From NCBI RefSeq assembly GCF_030247195.1, contig NC_080672.1, forward strand, positions 396,879,037 through 396,943,036: a stretch of DNA of 64,000 nucleotides, read 5' to 3'. Position numbers and translations under genes: made by a program. This stretch comes from Topomyia yanbarensis (lineage: Eukaryota; Arthropoda; Insecta; Diptera; Culicidae). The notes under the pieces were generated by a model. That model was not told where the DNA came from. It ran no database searches and was given only the letters and a program-made list of their open reading frames with translations. Shown one piece after another: positions 33,351 to 45,779 of the stretch (positions are counted from its first letter, which is position 1; each line of letters starts with the position of its first letter).

Positions 33351-35529
33351 AAAAATTGTTCGAAAAATGTAGCATAGCACCAAAATCTTGATTTATGGCA
33401 AAAAAATCCATTTTTAGGACACTAAAAAATTAACTGCACTGCCATTTTTCGATCGATTTTCGATTTTTCAACAGTTCTGGAAATAAGTTTCCGCAAATTA
33501 TTTCTTACAAAATTGCGTCATATCACATACCGTTGGAAAGTTCCGATTTTATACTTACCAGAACCGTTGAAAAATTAAAAATCGTCTTCTCGAATAAATA
33601 TATAAACAAGACTTCAATCAAGAAGTTGTATAAATAATCTTGCTTGTTAAATACGTTGGAGTAATTGGAATTTTGTATACACATGTTTTAGAGAACGGCA
33701 ATTATGGGGAAGATTTTACTGATTCAGCATTACCATCACCATGAAAAGTGGAGAAGATTTCCAAATTCAAATACAACGAAATTAAATAGTACTGAGAAGA
33801 TCCGAATGTTTTAAACGGTATACTAAAAGAGTGATAAATGTAATATCTGAAAACATCTCATCATCACTATTTGTGTCTCCAGGGTATTCTACACTTTTCA
33901 GGACAACTCCGTAATTATAGATTTGTCGAAAAACAGTTCGACTCAGAACAAACAATCGAATAACTTTTGATAAAACTTGATCAAAGACAATATAACATTG
34001 TATTACACCGTTATCAACGATTGAAATGGCAGTTTAACCGGCTTATATATCATTTTACCGTGAATCGAGATCAGTTTCCCGTATCCCAAGTAGCATTTGC
34101 AACATGTTCTTGAAAAACAACAAAAGTTATTTGTTGCTTTACGATGACAACAGAATTGCAAAAAACACGACTGGTGCATGTGTGAAACGCAGCTGCTGCA
34201 CGTTACATCTTAATTATTTATTTGTATTGCTAATGTTTTCTGAAACAATCAAATTTGACACATATTATGGATGTGTCAGGCCTCGAATGGAGGTTTTTTG
34301 CAACATCTTTGTTGCTCTACTGCACAGCTCAAACAATTTTGTTGCAAGAATTATCGCGAAAACTGGAAATGGCATTATTATTCAACCTGTCAACAAACTT
34401 TATTCCGGATACACTTATAAAACTTTTACTCAACTTGCGTTTGTAACACAGTAGAAATAAAGACAATCGTCATATTTATGGATAGAATGAATTGTTTCTC
34501 GATAAAAGTTGCTGATGAATAGTTAATATGTTTATATTTTATGATCAGAACCCAAAATGTTCATCATTAATATGCTTCAAATTTTTGATTACTCTCGGAA
34601 GAAGCATATTTGAACACAGTACTTTGCGTACGATAAATAATTCACACAATAAGTTTAAAACTTATTGAGTTTATATCAACGATGTTTTAAGGCCCTTTTA
34701 AAAAATCGAAGTATTTTCAAAAATTACTCGTTTCATTTTTATTGGTTATACATTTTCACCCACATTAATAATATTGTCATATTCGAATGTGGACATAATA
34801 TTTTTGCTTTGTTTGTATGACCATTTCATGAAACACATTAAGTTTCATTTCATTTCGACAAAGTTGTTTTCAAAGCAATCGCTAGCATTATTGCAACAAT
34901 CTCTGTTGTTAGTATGATTCTTGGTACATCATTCGTAACAAATGAACATGTTGCCTATAGGCTCCACCTCTTGCGCTTTTTTAATTGCATAACAGTTAAC
35001 GATTGCTGCACGAATATTTTCACAAAATAATGTTTGACATTGGTGTTGCAAAAACAGCTCGTCAACATACCGTGTTGTTAGGGTAGTAGAGTGGAATCAA
35101 AAAGTTTGAATGTTCATATAAACAAGCACTTTGAACTGTTCAAGGTCAGGTCAAAAATCATACAACTTTCTATGATCAGAATAATTACGTCTAGTAATAT
35201 GGCAACGCTGTCCATCGTTTCTGGAATCAGCATGTCCGGCCTCCACTCTCTCTCGCATTCTCTCGTTTTTTGTATAAAAGCTTTTGCTAGCGAAAAGAGC
35301 ACTTAATAATGATGGAGACGCAAGGTTAGCGTTGGAAGCATGTTCGGGGCCATCTGACCAAATCGATTTCGTTCACTATCTTGATCTTTTCGGAACCAAA
35401 TTGATGTCTAATTTATTTGCTTTGGTATATGTACGTGGCATTCATTTGTGTAATCACGTAGATATGTCCAAACAATGAATGACGGAAAACTTTCCAAATG
35501 ACAAAAATATGTTCTCGGCGTAAATATGA
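33351..35529. other. Intergenic DNA; CCCAAGTAGCA-type repeat end at 34086
   Basis: CCCAAGTAGCATTTGCAACA at 34086 closely resembles, inverted, the sequence at about 39864-39886, and in part 40994. This suggests a dispersed repeat family. The 116-codon frame at 34104-34454 lies inside and has no recognisable domain. The rest shows nothing. Confidence 0.35.
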
Positions 35530-35531
35530 TA

Positions 35532-35781
35532 TGGTCGGTGTTAAGTCAGACCGGACTAAGTGACAATATATTGATTTCGATAAAAACGAGTTTAAAGTTT
35601 GAATCGCAGCATCCTTTACATTAGTTTTGGAAATTATTTTTGCCATAATGCTTGTTCATTGTTTACATATTTCCAATCTGGCAAAAGTCGAATGTAGCCG
35701 ATGAAATTCTTTATCCAGTGCTATCATTATCTCATTTATTGATGTTTTGCGACTTAGTCCGGTCTGACTTAACACCGACCA
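35532..35781. mobile_element. 250-bp TIR element with TA duplication
   Basis: TGGTCGGTGTTAAGTCAGAC at the left end is perfectly inverted at the right end, for about 30 bases in all. TA flanks both ends (35530-35531 and 35782-35783). It is a Tc1/mariner-type MITE with no coding capacity. Confidence 0.88.
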
Positions 35782-35783
35782 TA

Positions 35784-36492
35784 TGATGAATGAATTTTTT
35801 CGGCGGTTCCGCTTTGCGTGTTCAAGCAATTTAAGCAAATGGGTTACTCGTACTCCTCTTTTGATGGTATCGCTAGCAAATATTTGCAATATTAAACAAA
35901 ACAGGGAAGAACTAGCTTATAGAACACATTTGAGGTCTCCAGATTAAAGCCGCGAAATTGCTAGAAAACATAAACCAAATGAGTGGCGGTAGATCTTGTG
36001 GTTACAGTCGTGGCGAAACTAATTTTTGAAATCACCTTGCGAAGCGTACCTTGATGTTATGGTTGGTGGATGATTTTGAGGCCTAAATGGCCAAAATGAT
36101 TTGAATGTTCTTTGAGAAACGATTTCACCAGACCGTATCGATCAATGCCACACTGGGCCACCGATACAGTTTAGCGAGACAAAATTAATAGCTTATTGAG
36201 ATTACAAGAAGAAATCCATCAGAAAAATATTTAAATCTTCTTTTTTTAACTGCAACTGCTTCTTGACTGCAGCGCATGTCAAGGTGGGGTGATGGGCCAA
36301 TATCTATGGTCCAGATGAACCACTCACCTTTCTGGCGTCGATGATAGGCGAGCAGGGCGGACAGAGACCGACGGAAAAAAAAATTCTCAGCAACTCAGTA
36401 TAATTGAATCAGTTGGCCAGGAAATGTTGATGTCTTCGACAATTTTTTTATTCTTGGACAAACATAAGGGAACATCAACTAAGGGCTGATAT
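35784..36492. other. Intergenic DNA, nothing recognised
   Basis: No termini or coding frames of note. Confidence 0.5.
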
Positions 36493-36568
36493 CTTCACCC
36501 TCGCTTAACGCTTAAGCCAGGTTTAAACGTACTGGTGAACCGGGTGTAAAAGTTAAGCTAGGGTGAAG
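36493..36568. repeat. 76-nt imperfect hairpin
   Basis: CTTCACCCTCGCTTAAC at the left pairs with GTTAAGCTAGGGTGAAG at the right. Further inside, GGTTTA on the left pairs imperfectly with AACCGGGTGTAAA on the right. It is probably a minimal hairpin MITE. Confidence 0.6.
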
Positions 36569-37291
36569 AAATAGACTTTAGAATTCACCAATAAACTGAA
36601 CTCTTATTCGAAAAAGTAATCTTAGACATTTGTGACCAACTTAGCCGAAGCTGCCGAATCTCTAGGGCATAAGCTCAAAGATCTATAATTTTTGTCCCGC
36701 TAGATTGCATCTGTGGCCCACTCTGCTATATGTTCAAGGTTGTCTATAGAACTGTATGTAAATCCATCATTTTTTGTGGTATGAAATGAAAATCAGAACA
36801 AATTGCTGTTGGTTCTCATCTGGGCGTGACGATCATAGCAAGCAAAGGGTACATCTGGATTAACTTCAAAATAGTTTTTTTCGATTAGTCTTGGTACGTC
36901 GAATTATTTTTTATCACCTTTCGTTCAATCACGGTCTCACGTTGGCTGAAATTGAATTAGTTTTTTTATGTGTATCAAAACGATACGATTTGTTCATAAC
37001 CTTCACTGACTTGAATGTTGAAAATGAGGCTGGGTGAAGCCTCTTGTGGCACTAATCGCAGTAGCCTTTGATGTTTCATTATTTTATTCGGAGCAATACT
37101 CTAATGAAACTTATTGCGTTGAAATTTTTTATAATTAATCTCTCTATGTAGTATAATTTAATGAAACATCATGTACCGCTGATTAAATGCACACCTGCAT
37201 ATTGCCCTTCAAACGAAAAATGATTTAATCTAGTTTTCACGTTAGGTTAGAAAGTAATATAGAAAACAAATATACATTTTTGTTTCCGTTT
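36569..37291. other. Intergenic DNA, nothing recognised
   Basis: AT-rich with no identifiable features. Confidence 0.5.
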
Positions 37292-37420
37292 AGGGGCCGT
37301 ACACAAATGACGTAGCTTTTTTTCGACGATTTTCAACATCTCCCTCCCCCCTCGTAGCATTTGGTCACTAAATTCTAACCTCCCCCTTGTAAATAACGTT
37401 ATTAGTCTTAAATGTAAATC
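37292..37420. mobile_element. Left-end fragment of a GGGGCCGTACACAAAT-type MITE
   Basis: It begins GGGGCCGTACACAAATGACG. It then has CTCCCTCCCCCCTCGTAGCA and further C-runs, the same arrangement as the Harbinger-type MITE at 55516-55753. No right end was found. Confidence 0.5.
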
Positions 37421-38605
37421 TTGTAAGAATCTACTTATTTCTAAAGTTGCACCCACTTTAAACATATTTGAGGGCTGTTATAAAGCAGTTGATCAGTACA
37501 GGCTTTAAACTGACATTTGACACAACGCTGATCAATGATATCAATGTAGCCGAACTTCAACTATTAATAAAGGACTGCAAGAATGCTAACTTGATTGGTA
37601 TAATAACCAATTCAAGAGTGCTGATTCAAATGGTCCTTAGTGACAAATGTAAACAAACTGAGTTATTTGCAGCACAGCATGTGATTACAACATAGCTAAC
37701 GAATACCGAAAACCAGGATTCATTATGCCCAGTATTATCAAAAAAACAAGCATTATATAAAAAGTCACAAAGTTTTCATGATCATATTTTAATATTTTGC
37801 GCTTGAGACCTTTTAAAATAAAAGGACCTATGCGCGAAATATTTCAAAACCTCTGCAACTGTTCATAGACGCCATGCAAAAACGACGCAAGATTCATTTC
37901 ATTCTGTTTTCCCCACTGCACATAGGTACCTAGTAAAAACGTCCTAAGCATCAAAATAAAAAAAAATATTTTCTTCTGTTCATGCGACTTATTTTCGAAG
38001 TTGAATTTAGTAAGTATAATAAATTAAATGATAATTGGAAAGCTTAGTTATTCTAAAGTAACATGCCATTCGTTGGTTTTAACCACTTCCAGCCAATGAT
38101 TTGTTAATATAAACTAAAGTTTCCCGCATTTTTTTCTGCAAGACTTCTGTTAAATCCAGTGCAACTATTTACCATAGTAATGAAGAACATTCGTATTCTG
38201 GTGCTCATTTTGTCGAAAACTTTGAAGAAATTCAATATTCGTCGTAAGAGCTACCTTTGCTGAAAAAAGCCGTATGTGCAGCGTCGTATGATTCTTGGGC
38301 CCGAAAAAAGACCTATGTGAAAGGTCCTATAATTTTCAAAAGGACGCATCATTCTAAAGCGCTTAAAAACTACATTAGCACTAAACATTTCATATTTTTA
38401 GTATTATTTACCTAAAGAGCATAGTCCTTAGACTATATTGGCATAATTGTTCCATCAAAACTAGTCTTCCCAACTACTCATGCGTCCGCAAATGCTCTCG
38501 ATCGCAGCAAACTGTGCTGCATTTTTTTTTTCAAGAGCAGGAGAGGTATCACAAACGATGAGAATTTTTTTTGAGCGCAACCATATCAAGCAAACTTATT
38601 GAAAA
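37421..38605. other. Intergenic DNA with scattered AGGTCCTATGTG motifs
   Basis: Short motifs AAAGGACCTATGCGC (37822) and GACCTATGTGAAAGGTCC (38308) resemble the termini of the MITE at 38606-38822. They suggest decayed relatives. The 75-codon frame at 37468-37695 has no recognised domain. Confidence 0.4.
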
Positions 38606-38822
38606 GGTCCTATGTGCGAATGAGAGCCTCTCTTTGTTTACTTTCTCTTCCGCTAATATCACGGTCACATAAGCGTTTGCTGCTTAACTCTTTGCATAAT
38701 ATGCTAGTCAAAATTATTCTCTTCCAATATGTACTGGAACATCATTGGAAAGATTAATGGTGTAGCCGTGATAATCGAAAGAGAAAGTAAACAAAGAGAG
38801 GCTCTCTTTTGCACATAGGTCC
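38606..38822. mobile_element. 217-bp MITE with arms of about 60 bp
   Basis: The left end starts GGTCCTATGTGCGAATGAGA and the inverted right end GGACCTATGTGCAAAAGAGA. Both continue into GCCTCTCTTTGTTTACTTTC and stay paired to about CACGG. The target duplication is not obvious. Confidence 0.8.
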
Positions 38823-38867
38823 ATTTCAAAAAGTACGCGAGATATAGCAAGCGCATCGAAATTTAAT

Positions 38868-39195
38868 GTAGGGCAACTGCTCCCTAATTCATCTTAGCAC
38901 CTCTATTCATCTCACCCATTTGAACACATTAGTTAGAGCAGTATCTGCTATCTCTATTCAACGCATTAGCTCAAATGGTAGGATGAATAAGGGTACGTTG
39001 TGCTCGACTTTTCGCTTCGCTCAAACGCGAGTATTTTACATTTCCCAGGAAATTTTTTTAACTGTACTGTTTTTTAGGAACGAAGCAAAGATGATGATAC
39101 CTATTTAAGCGCAATCCACTAACACTATGTCGAGTTATCAACGAAATAGTGTGATATCCTGAATAATGAGATGAATAAGGGCTCGTCTACCCTAC
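38868..39195. mobile_element. 328-bp TIR element
   Basis: The left end GTAGGGCAACTGCTCCCTAA and the inverted right end GTAGGGTAGACGAGCCCTTA share GTAGGG and then CCCTWATTCATCT. Internal GATGAATAAGGG copies repeat the terminal motif. The target duplication was not resolved. Confidence 0.6.
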
Positions 39196-39388
39196 GTACA
39201 GTTATATTTTTCGCATCGCATTGGACCTGGAGCGCGGTTCGAGCGAATTTGCCTCATGAGACAGCGCATGAGACGGTACACCGCGATGCGCTCGTGCTTG
39301 TCTCCTAAGATTTGTACCAGTGTGCTGGGATGATTTGTTTCTATGCACTCATGGCAGAATACACATTTCTTTTGCTAGGTATATTTTA

Positions 39389-39485
39389 GGGGCCGTACAC
39401 CAATTATTTGAAGGAACATTTTTACAAAACATTATCTTTGTGGAACGCGGGGGAGTGACCTTTCTTACATGACATTATATATCTA
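39389..39485. mobile_element. Second GGGGCCGTACAC-type fragment
   Basis: It starts GGGGCCGTACACCAATTATT, followed by AACGCGGGGGAGTGACC. It resembles the fragment at 37292 but has no right end. Confidence 0.4.
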
Positions 39486-40670
39486 GTATATAAAATACAA
39501 TTGTGTAAACAATTAATAACAATTATATTGTCTGAATTGTACCACAAACGTGTAGCTAGAAAAAAAAGCAAATTTCATAGTGAATTATCGTTAAGCAAGA
39601 ACAGTTGAATTTAAGAACGTCAGAACTTGAATTTAAGCATTTCGCAGCGCAGTGTCCTGTTTAGAGGCTCGAGTCATAGTACGTCCTACATGTAGTGAAA
39701 TATAGGAACCCTTCGTCCCGAGCAGCACCGCTTGTTGATTAGCGGTTTCTACAACACAACTTGTTAAAAAGAAGCCTACATAAACTATTATTAAACTGAT
39801 TTAGCAACTGAAAAAGAGCACCAGCAAAAGTTTATGGTTATGCAACACACCGCGGCCATCACATGTTGCAAATGTTGCTTGGGGTGATGTCATGAAGCAA
39901 TGTATTGTCAATTTTATCCGAGTTATTTGTGTCTCAACCTTGCCCGATCAGACAATCGGTCCGCTGGTTCCTAGCCATCAATGGATTCAGTTTTTCCAAC
40001 TCTTTTCGGTGTTTATTTCCATTCCAATCTCGCAAATTAGAATAAAAATTAAAACTTTAGGGACATGTTGAGTCCGTCGGTTATCAAAGATCTTCTAGGT
40101 TGAATATTTTCAGTTTGAAAATAAAGAATCAAATTGAAGTTCAATTACTTCGGGGGTCCTAATGAAACGTGCTTAATGCATTTTCAACCCTCAAAAAGGT
40201 CTCAGAGGCCCGGCTAGTTGCAGTTCTCTAGTTTCAATGAACTTGAATGAAATACAAATGATCGAGCGTTTTCAGGCTTTTGATTCTCTCACTGATAAAA
40301 CGACAAAACAGAGGCTTTTACTTGCATTTAGTCTTAGGAGCGATGATTCTTAAGTCACAATGTTTGCTTGCCTTTTTCAGGGTTATTAACAATGTATATT
40401 TACCAACATTTGGCACTACATTTTAGTCTCAATGCCTCGATATTTTGACTTAGACGGGTGCTCCATATTCATAATCAAATTCTTCAGACGTTTAGCTTAA
40501 GTAAATGCTCCCTGCATTGACGAGATACACAAGAAAAAGAATCTCTTGCTTTGGAGTGAATTCTAGAAATAAAAATATTTGATGACAATTTTTTTTCACT
40601 GTAAGTAGTATCGCCAACTGGTCCCGTGTGTATCACCGACGATTTACCCCAACCGCATATTTTATTTAAA
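39486..40670. other. Intergenic DNA; inverted CCCCAAGCAACATTTGCAAC motif near 39875
   Basis: Apart from the repeat-family motif shared with 34086, nothing was recognised. Confidence 0.4.
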
Positions 40671-40880
40671 AAACCTGTTTTAATCCACCTAGCGGTGCAA
40701 TTGTGCCTTTCTCATTTCTCTAAACTATGTCTCGGTGGCTGATTATGTTCAACATGATTTTGGAAATGTCTATTACATTCTTAGTACGCTTTGCACTTAT
40801 ACACAATGGCTTGCCAGCCACGAACTTGATGAGCTTTGTGTCGACGGTGATACACTTGAAACAAAAAAATATCATACTTA
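40671..40880. repeat. Dispersed repeat, copy 1 (AACCTGTTTTAATCCACC family)
   Basis: AACCTGTTTTAATCCACCTA begins a block of about 200 bp. It includes TGTGCCTTTCTCATTT and TGTCTATTACATTCTTA and matches 43798-43990 in the same orientation. I do not recognise the family. Confidence 0.7.
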
Positions 40881-43797
40881 ATTAGCCTAATCAGCATTAG
40901 TTCAATGTTATCTACTTGCTAACTCATTTTGTCATGCGGGAGTGGATGTGTAAAGAGGGCGAAAATCCCTCGAACACTCCCCAGCTTAATTTGCCCAAGT
41001 AACACACTTTGTCGTTCAATTGCGTTTCTTAAATGATTGTGCAACTTATCGTAGTGTTTATGTAACTTATTTGGTATACAGTTGTGTTACGGAAAAAAGC
41101 GCAGATTGCTTGTATGATGTGCAACATCTTGAACATTTTAAAGCAACAGTTATGCAATTAACTCTGCTTAGTATATATGAATATTTACAAAAACATATCG
41201 AACTTAATTTCTAATAAAAATGTTGCATAACAGATTCTGAAAAAATATCCATTATCGCAAAATGTCATTTCTTTTTAAAGGGAAACATTTATCATCTGCC
41301 TAATTCCAAAAGGAGAATAATTGATCTTGTGAATGTGCTTTTAGGCAAGAAAGTTACAACAAATTGTATTTTTACTGTGAAACACACAATTCTTCCTCTC
41401 AGATTTTCATGCCCCATTGCAAAATTGCATTTTTATTCGCATATTACAATTTTATCAAAAATTATTTTTCAAAGTTTTCGTCAATATTAATAAGAAAGCA
41501 TAATCAAAGTATTTCCAGACTAATTTTCAACCCATGTCGCTGTATGTTCAATAATTGTTACTTGAAATAAGCAAAAAGTTAGTTCAAAAAAATTTCAATT
41601 TGTTTTTGTTTATTTTTATTGAAAATGGCTGCACGCTGTATGTATAAACCTTGTTTATGTGCTTGACATTAAGTTTCATAAGCAAAGTAAACAAGCTGTA
41701 ACATAAACTCAAGAATACAAGTAATTTGACATTGAGTTGCGGATACAAGTTTCACTAGCAATAACATGAACTGTTCCTGTAGAACATGGCGATTCATGCA
41801 ACTAGTTGAACAGGTGGTGCAACATATCTCTGTCTGATCAGCTACTCAACTATTATACAGGTTCCAAAGAAAAGCATCATCTCACAATTTCAAAATTTTT
41901 TGTGCAATTTTTTCGACTGCTTTTGAACGTAGCACTGTTTCTGATCAGCTTCACAACTGATAACGGTGTTTTAGATCATGTTACCACGAGGTTTATCTCG
42001 GATGTATAGTGCAGATCAACAGCGATATGTTACACAATCAACTGAAACATGCGAGCACATCAAATGTGAAAATCTATTGTGTTGGAATTGTAGAACATCT
42101 TAAATTTTCAGCAAGTTACAATTGCTACTTGGGTGGTATGCTTTGTGATATGTATAGCGGTGGTTTAAAGCTGATGGGGTTGAGAGGGGGTATGAGGGCT
42201 GGATGGGGTGGTGGTCTGAGGGGTGATTTAAGTGGATTTTAAAGGGAGGGGAGTAAACAGTAGAGGGGGGGGGGGGTAACCAATCTCCGTATACCCTCAA
42301 CTACGCCCCTTTTAAAATCAAGAAACCTTATGCCAGTCAAAAAAAAATTGGTCGAAAATTATAAACAGTCGTGGAATAAATTTAAATCACCTTAAGTAAT
42401 ATGTCTAACCCGGGCTCCTCTACGATAAACGTGGGTAAACTTTAACTTTTCACAAAATTGTTCGCCATTTTGTAAAAAATCATTATTTGAAAAAAATGCA
42501 ACAGAATATAAAAAGTTTCGTTCCAATACCGTAAACCTTACCTTACATACGGTGCAAGCCCCCCATAACTAGAAACATTGACTTACGAATGAATTTAATA
42601 TTTGATGTGGTTGAATGTAATGTTTTGGTTGTTCACCGTAAATAGATAATAATAGTTCCTCATACACTTTTATGGCTAGGGCTCAGCAAAATATTTTACG
42701 AACCCGTAGTCTGGATGCGAACGTTGAACATTACTCTTTTTAGCGTAGAAGTTTTTTTAGATTTCCGTAGTATACCCATCCCTTGCAAGTAAATTTTCAT
42801 CATCTTTGGATTAACATGGTATTTTTTCCAAGGTCACAAGAGAACTTGCTGACCGATCCACTGTTTCAACCTTTAGAGATTTTTAAAGAAATGAAAAAAT
42901 GTCACCTTTAGATTTTTCCGTATTTTGCGCATAAAAATTGACCATCAATTTACAACGATTTTGTTTTGACAACTCCACTTTCCGAACTAAACGAGGTTCG
43001 TGTACCGATGAATGAAAATCCAAAACAAACCGGGTGCCATGTAAGCGAAACGACGTGTGGTTTTCTAGCATCGCCAGTAAAATAACCAATGGCCAACCCG
43101 AACTTTGTGCAGATATTGAAATTTTCCATTTGAAAACACGTTGTGGAAATTAATTTGTTAAACCACACCAGTACAAAACTGGTGTTCATCTCCATTTCAC
43201 ATCCAAATCGCATGAGACAAGCGCGCCGCGCTGGCGATGCGATGGGAATACATGAAACTCCCGCTTGGCCTAACGCGATGAGAACGTGAAAAAAGCGACG
43301 CATCAGATTATTTTGCGAGGGTGCATATGCGGTGCGTATTCTCATGAGAAAAGAAAAAGCACATAGCATGCGCTGGGCCATTCTTGTGAGCATGAGAGTA
43401 AAAACATTGCGCGCAAAAAATTATAGCGCGCGTGCATCATGTCTGATCAAAACGCATATTTGTTCTCTAATAAGGATTTGTTTTAGGTCCATGAAACTTC
43501 AGCCTCGTTTTTCTCAGTTCGAGCTCAATGTCACTTAGGACCTTTTGAATAAGTACTCTTGAATTTTTCAAGCGCTAGTAGAAAGGCGATATGTCTTAGA
43601 AGGAAGAGTAACGATTGTAGTAACACAATGTAACAGGATTCGAATCCAAATGGTAGAGAAATGAAATGGATCTAAAAAGTTTCATCAGGGAAGTTTTGTG
43701 GTGATCAGTGACTTGGCAACCATGAGTTCCGTTCACCCACTACTGACGCATGGAAAACAGGAAGAATAAATTATTTGAACAAGAAATAGCTGAAGAA
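40881..43797. other. Intergenic DNA; lone GC-rich terminus near 42260-42315
   Basis: The frames at 41020-42242 have no recognised domains. Near 42266-42312 a long G-run is followed by TCAACTACGCCCCTTTT. Inverted, this resembles hAT-type termini with an adjacent GC hairpin, but no second end was located. The remainder shows nothing. Confidence 0.4.
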
Positions 43798-43990
43798 AAA
43801 CCTGTTTTAATCCACCTTATGGTGTAATCGTGCCTTTCTCATTTATCCAATAGCAAGTTATATTCAATATATTTGTGAAAATGTCTATTACATTCTTATT
43901 ACACTTTGCACATATTTACAAGGGCACGATTGCCACGAACCTGATGAGTAACATCTTGACGATGACGTCCTTAGAACAAAAAATATAATA
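43798..43990. repeat. Dispersed repeat, copy 2 (AACCTGTTTTAATCCACC family)
   Basis: It aligns with 40671-40880 from AAACCTGTTTTAATCCACC to the block before AGAACAAAAAATATAAT. It ends just upstream of the histone H1 relic. Confidence 0.7.
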
Positions 43991-44012
43991 TAGACGTGCG
44001 TGGTCGTGAGAA

Positions 44013-44243
44013 GCTGCATCGAACGACCAATCAAATCGGCTACCAAAGGAGAGAAGAAGAAAAACGTTGGTGCAGGTGGTGGCGGTGAGAAGGCCAGAAA
44101 AGCCAAAGGCTAAAAAACGCAGTCACTGAAAAGGCGGTAGCAACTGCCTCTAAAATACCACCAAAACATCGAAGGCTGCAGCGAACAAGCCGAAGACCCC
44201 AAAGCCAAAGAAGGCCGCCAAACAGCTGCCCGAAGATAAGTAA
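44013..44243 (+). pseudogene. Histone H1 C-terminal pseudogene
   Basis: From 44036 the translation reads SATKGEKKKNVGAGGGGEKA and RKAKG, then a stop. After frameshifts it ends NKPKTPKPKKAAKQLPEDK and TAA at 44241-44243. Lysine, alanine and proline-rich KPKTPKPKKAA is typical of the disordered tail of linker histone H1, which binds linker DNA in chromatin. The winged-helix globular domain upstream is missing; a repeat occupies 43798-43990 instead. Two internal stops and frame changes show it is dead. A histone-type stem-loop lies 25 bases after the stop, so the copy arose by DNA duplication of a replication-dependent histone gene, not by reverse transcription. Confidence 0.75.
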
Positions 44244-44268
44244 ATTCACGCGTCTCTAATGTTGCCAA

Positions 44269-44290
44269 CATTCCTTTTCAGGACTAACAA
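44269..44290 (+). terminator. Histone mRNA 3' stem-loop (decayed) of the H1 pseudogene
   Basis: CATTCCTTTTCAGGACTAACAA matches the histone consensus GGYCCTTTTCAGGRCCACAAA, with the outer stem bases mutated. It starts 25 bases after the TAA, the usual distance. A purine-rich TAAAGAATTAGTGG follows about 10 bases later, as a histone downstream element would. Confidence 0.65.
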
Positions 44291-44295
44291 AATAC

Positions 44296-45779
44296 TTGTA
44301 AAGAATTAGTGGTGCTTATTTTTCGTTTGCGCTGTTATTTGTAGATGGATTTGCGTCACAGTTAAATGCAAACCGTCCTTAGAATGAATATATAATGGAA
44401 AAAGAATTTTATTAGGAAGTTCCTTTCATTAATTTGTATAATTAAAAATAATTATATAAGAAAATATTTTTCTAATCTACAAACCTGAAGATTTATGCAA
44501 ATCCTTCCAAGAAAATCAGTGAATGTGGCAACTCTGCCACTAAGCGAAAGCTACACCAAAACGAATGATGAAAATATTTTCATTTATCGCACAAAAGGAT
44601 GGCCTTCCATCTGCAACGATAAGTTAATAAATAGAAATGCCTTGATGCAAAGCGTACTCATTCGGTGTGAGCTGCGAAAGTTGAATGTTCATATGTATGT
44701 ACGCAGTAAAAACAAATCGTCGGCAAGGTTTGTGTCTTTTCAAAAGATTCTCGTCTTGTATCACCATAGTTATCTACAAACCGTCTTTATTAGCACGAAT
44801 GCAAAATGGAAAAAGATGGGTTGGTAATGTATATGACATAACAGGGGTGTCGTGACCACACCAAGTTATTTCAAATCTTGCAAAGCATAAATTGACATAA
44901 TTTCAATGATTGTTCCTATATGAATGAAATGATTAATTTTCAGGTTAACACGGCAATAACTTTGCAATTTATGGAACAATTTTATATTTTTAGTTATCAT
45001 ATAATAACTGTCATCTCTTCCAAACAACTTAACCCTCTGCTGCCAACCCCGTGGTTTTGCGGGGTTAAGGAGAATCATCGTAAAATGTCCAATACATGAT
45101 TTTATGTTGTTACCTCCACTAAAACCACTTCAAAACAGTCCCACCTGTCATACAAGTACATTGTTTGCTTGTTGAAATCATATGAAATTATTGACCTGTA
45201 TTCAATGCGAAGAACTCGGTAATAAAATTGTTTTACTGAATAGATTAACGAACGGGATCGCCAGGAAAATTCCGCTGAGCCCGGTGAATCGAACTTAATG
45301 CGTAAAATTTAGCCATTTGAAAGAGATACAAGCAGAATTTTAAGAATATGATCATCGCGGTTATGTCCCGGACATTACCCGCCCCTAGTTTTTCGCTAAG
45401 CGTGATTCATTTCTGTACGCTAGGAAAAAGATTCCGATGGTTGTTTCGAGAGATTTTAACATTGATATTTCAAAGTAAGAAAATATGAACTTTATTCATT
45501 TCAAACGTCAAACGAGTATAGTCAAGACCAGGGATTGTAATTCTCTCTCACTCACGCGAGAAGAACCTTATCCGACGTCCATTTTTTCCGAGATAAGATG
45601 AGTCGCAAAATTCTCTGGCTTCACAAACAGCGTGAGAATAATTTTCCGGATAAAATTTATTTGCTGTTTTTCTTCTCACGGGAGAAGATGATAATATTTT
45701 AATTTCGTGGAAATCAATAAAAGCGTCAAAATATATACTTAATTTCAAAAAAAAAGCGGCAAAGAAGTACGATAGACTA
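44296..45779. other. Intergenic DNA with a foldback-arm fragment at 44780-44855
   Basis: AAAAAGATGGGTTGGTAATG near 44810 matches the arm of the foldback at 6971. The frame at 44495-44827 runs into it and has no recognised domain. Around 45535-45690, repeated TTCTCWCRCGGGAGAAG-like blocks are palindromic but unclassified. Confidence 0.4.

Noticed and set aside
34104..34454. 116-codon plus-strand frame as a gene
   Set aside because: It has no domain, lies at a dispersed repeat end, and is the length expected by chance.
44773..44796. Second histone-like stem-loop beside the foldback-arm fragment
   Set aside because: The stem does not pair, and the sequence is better explained as part of the foldback arm (compare 7028-7045).
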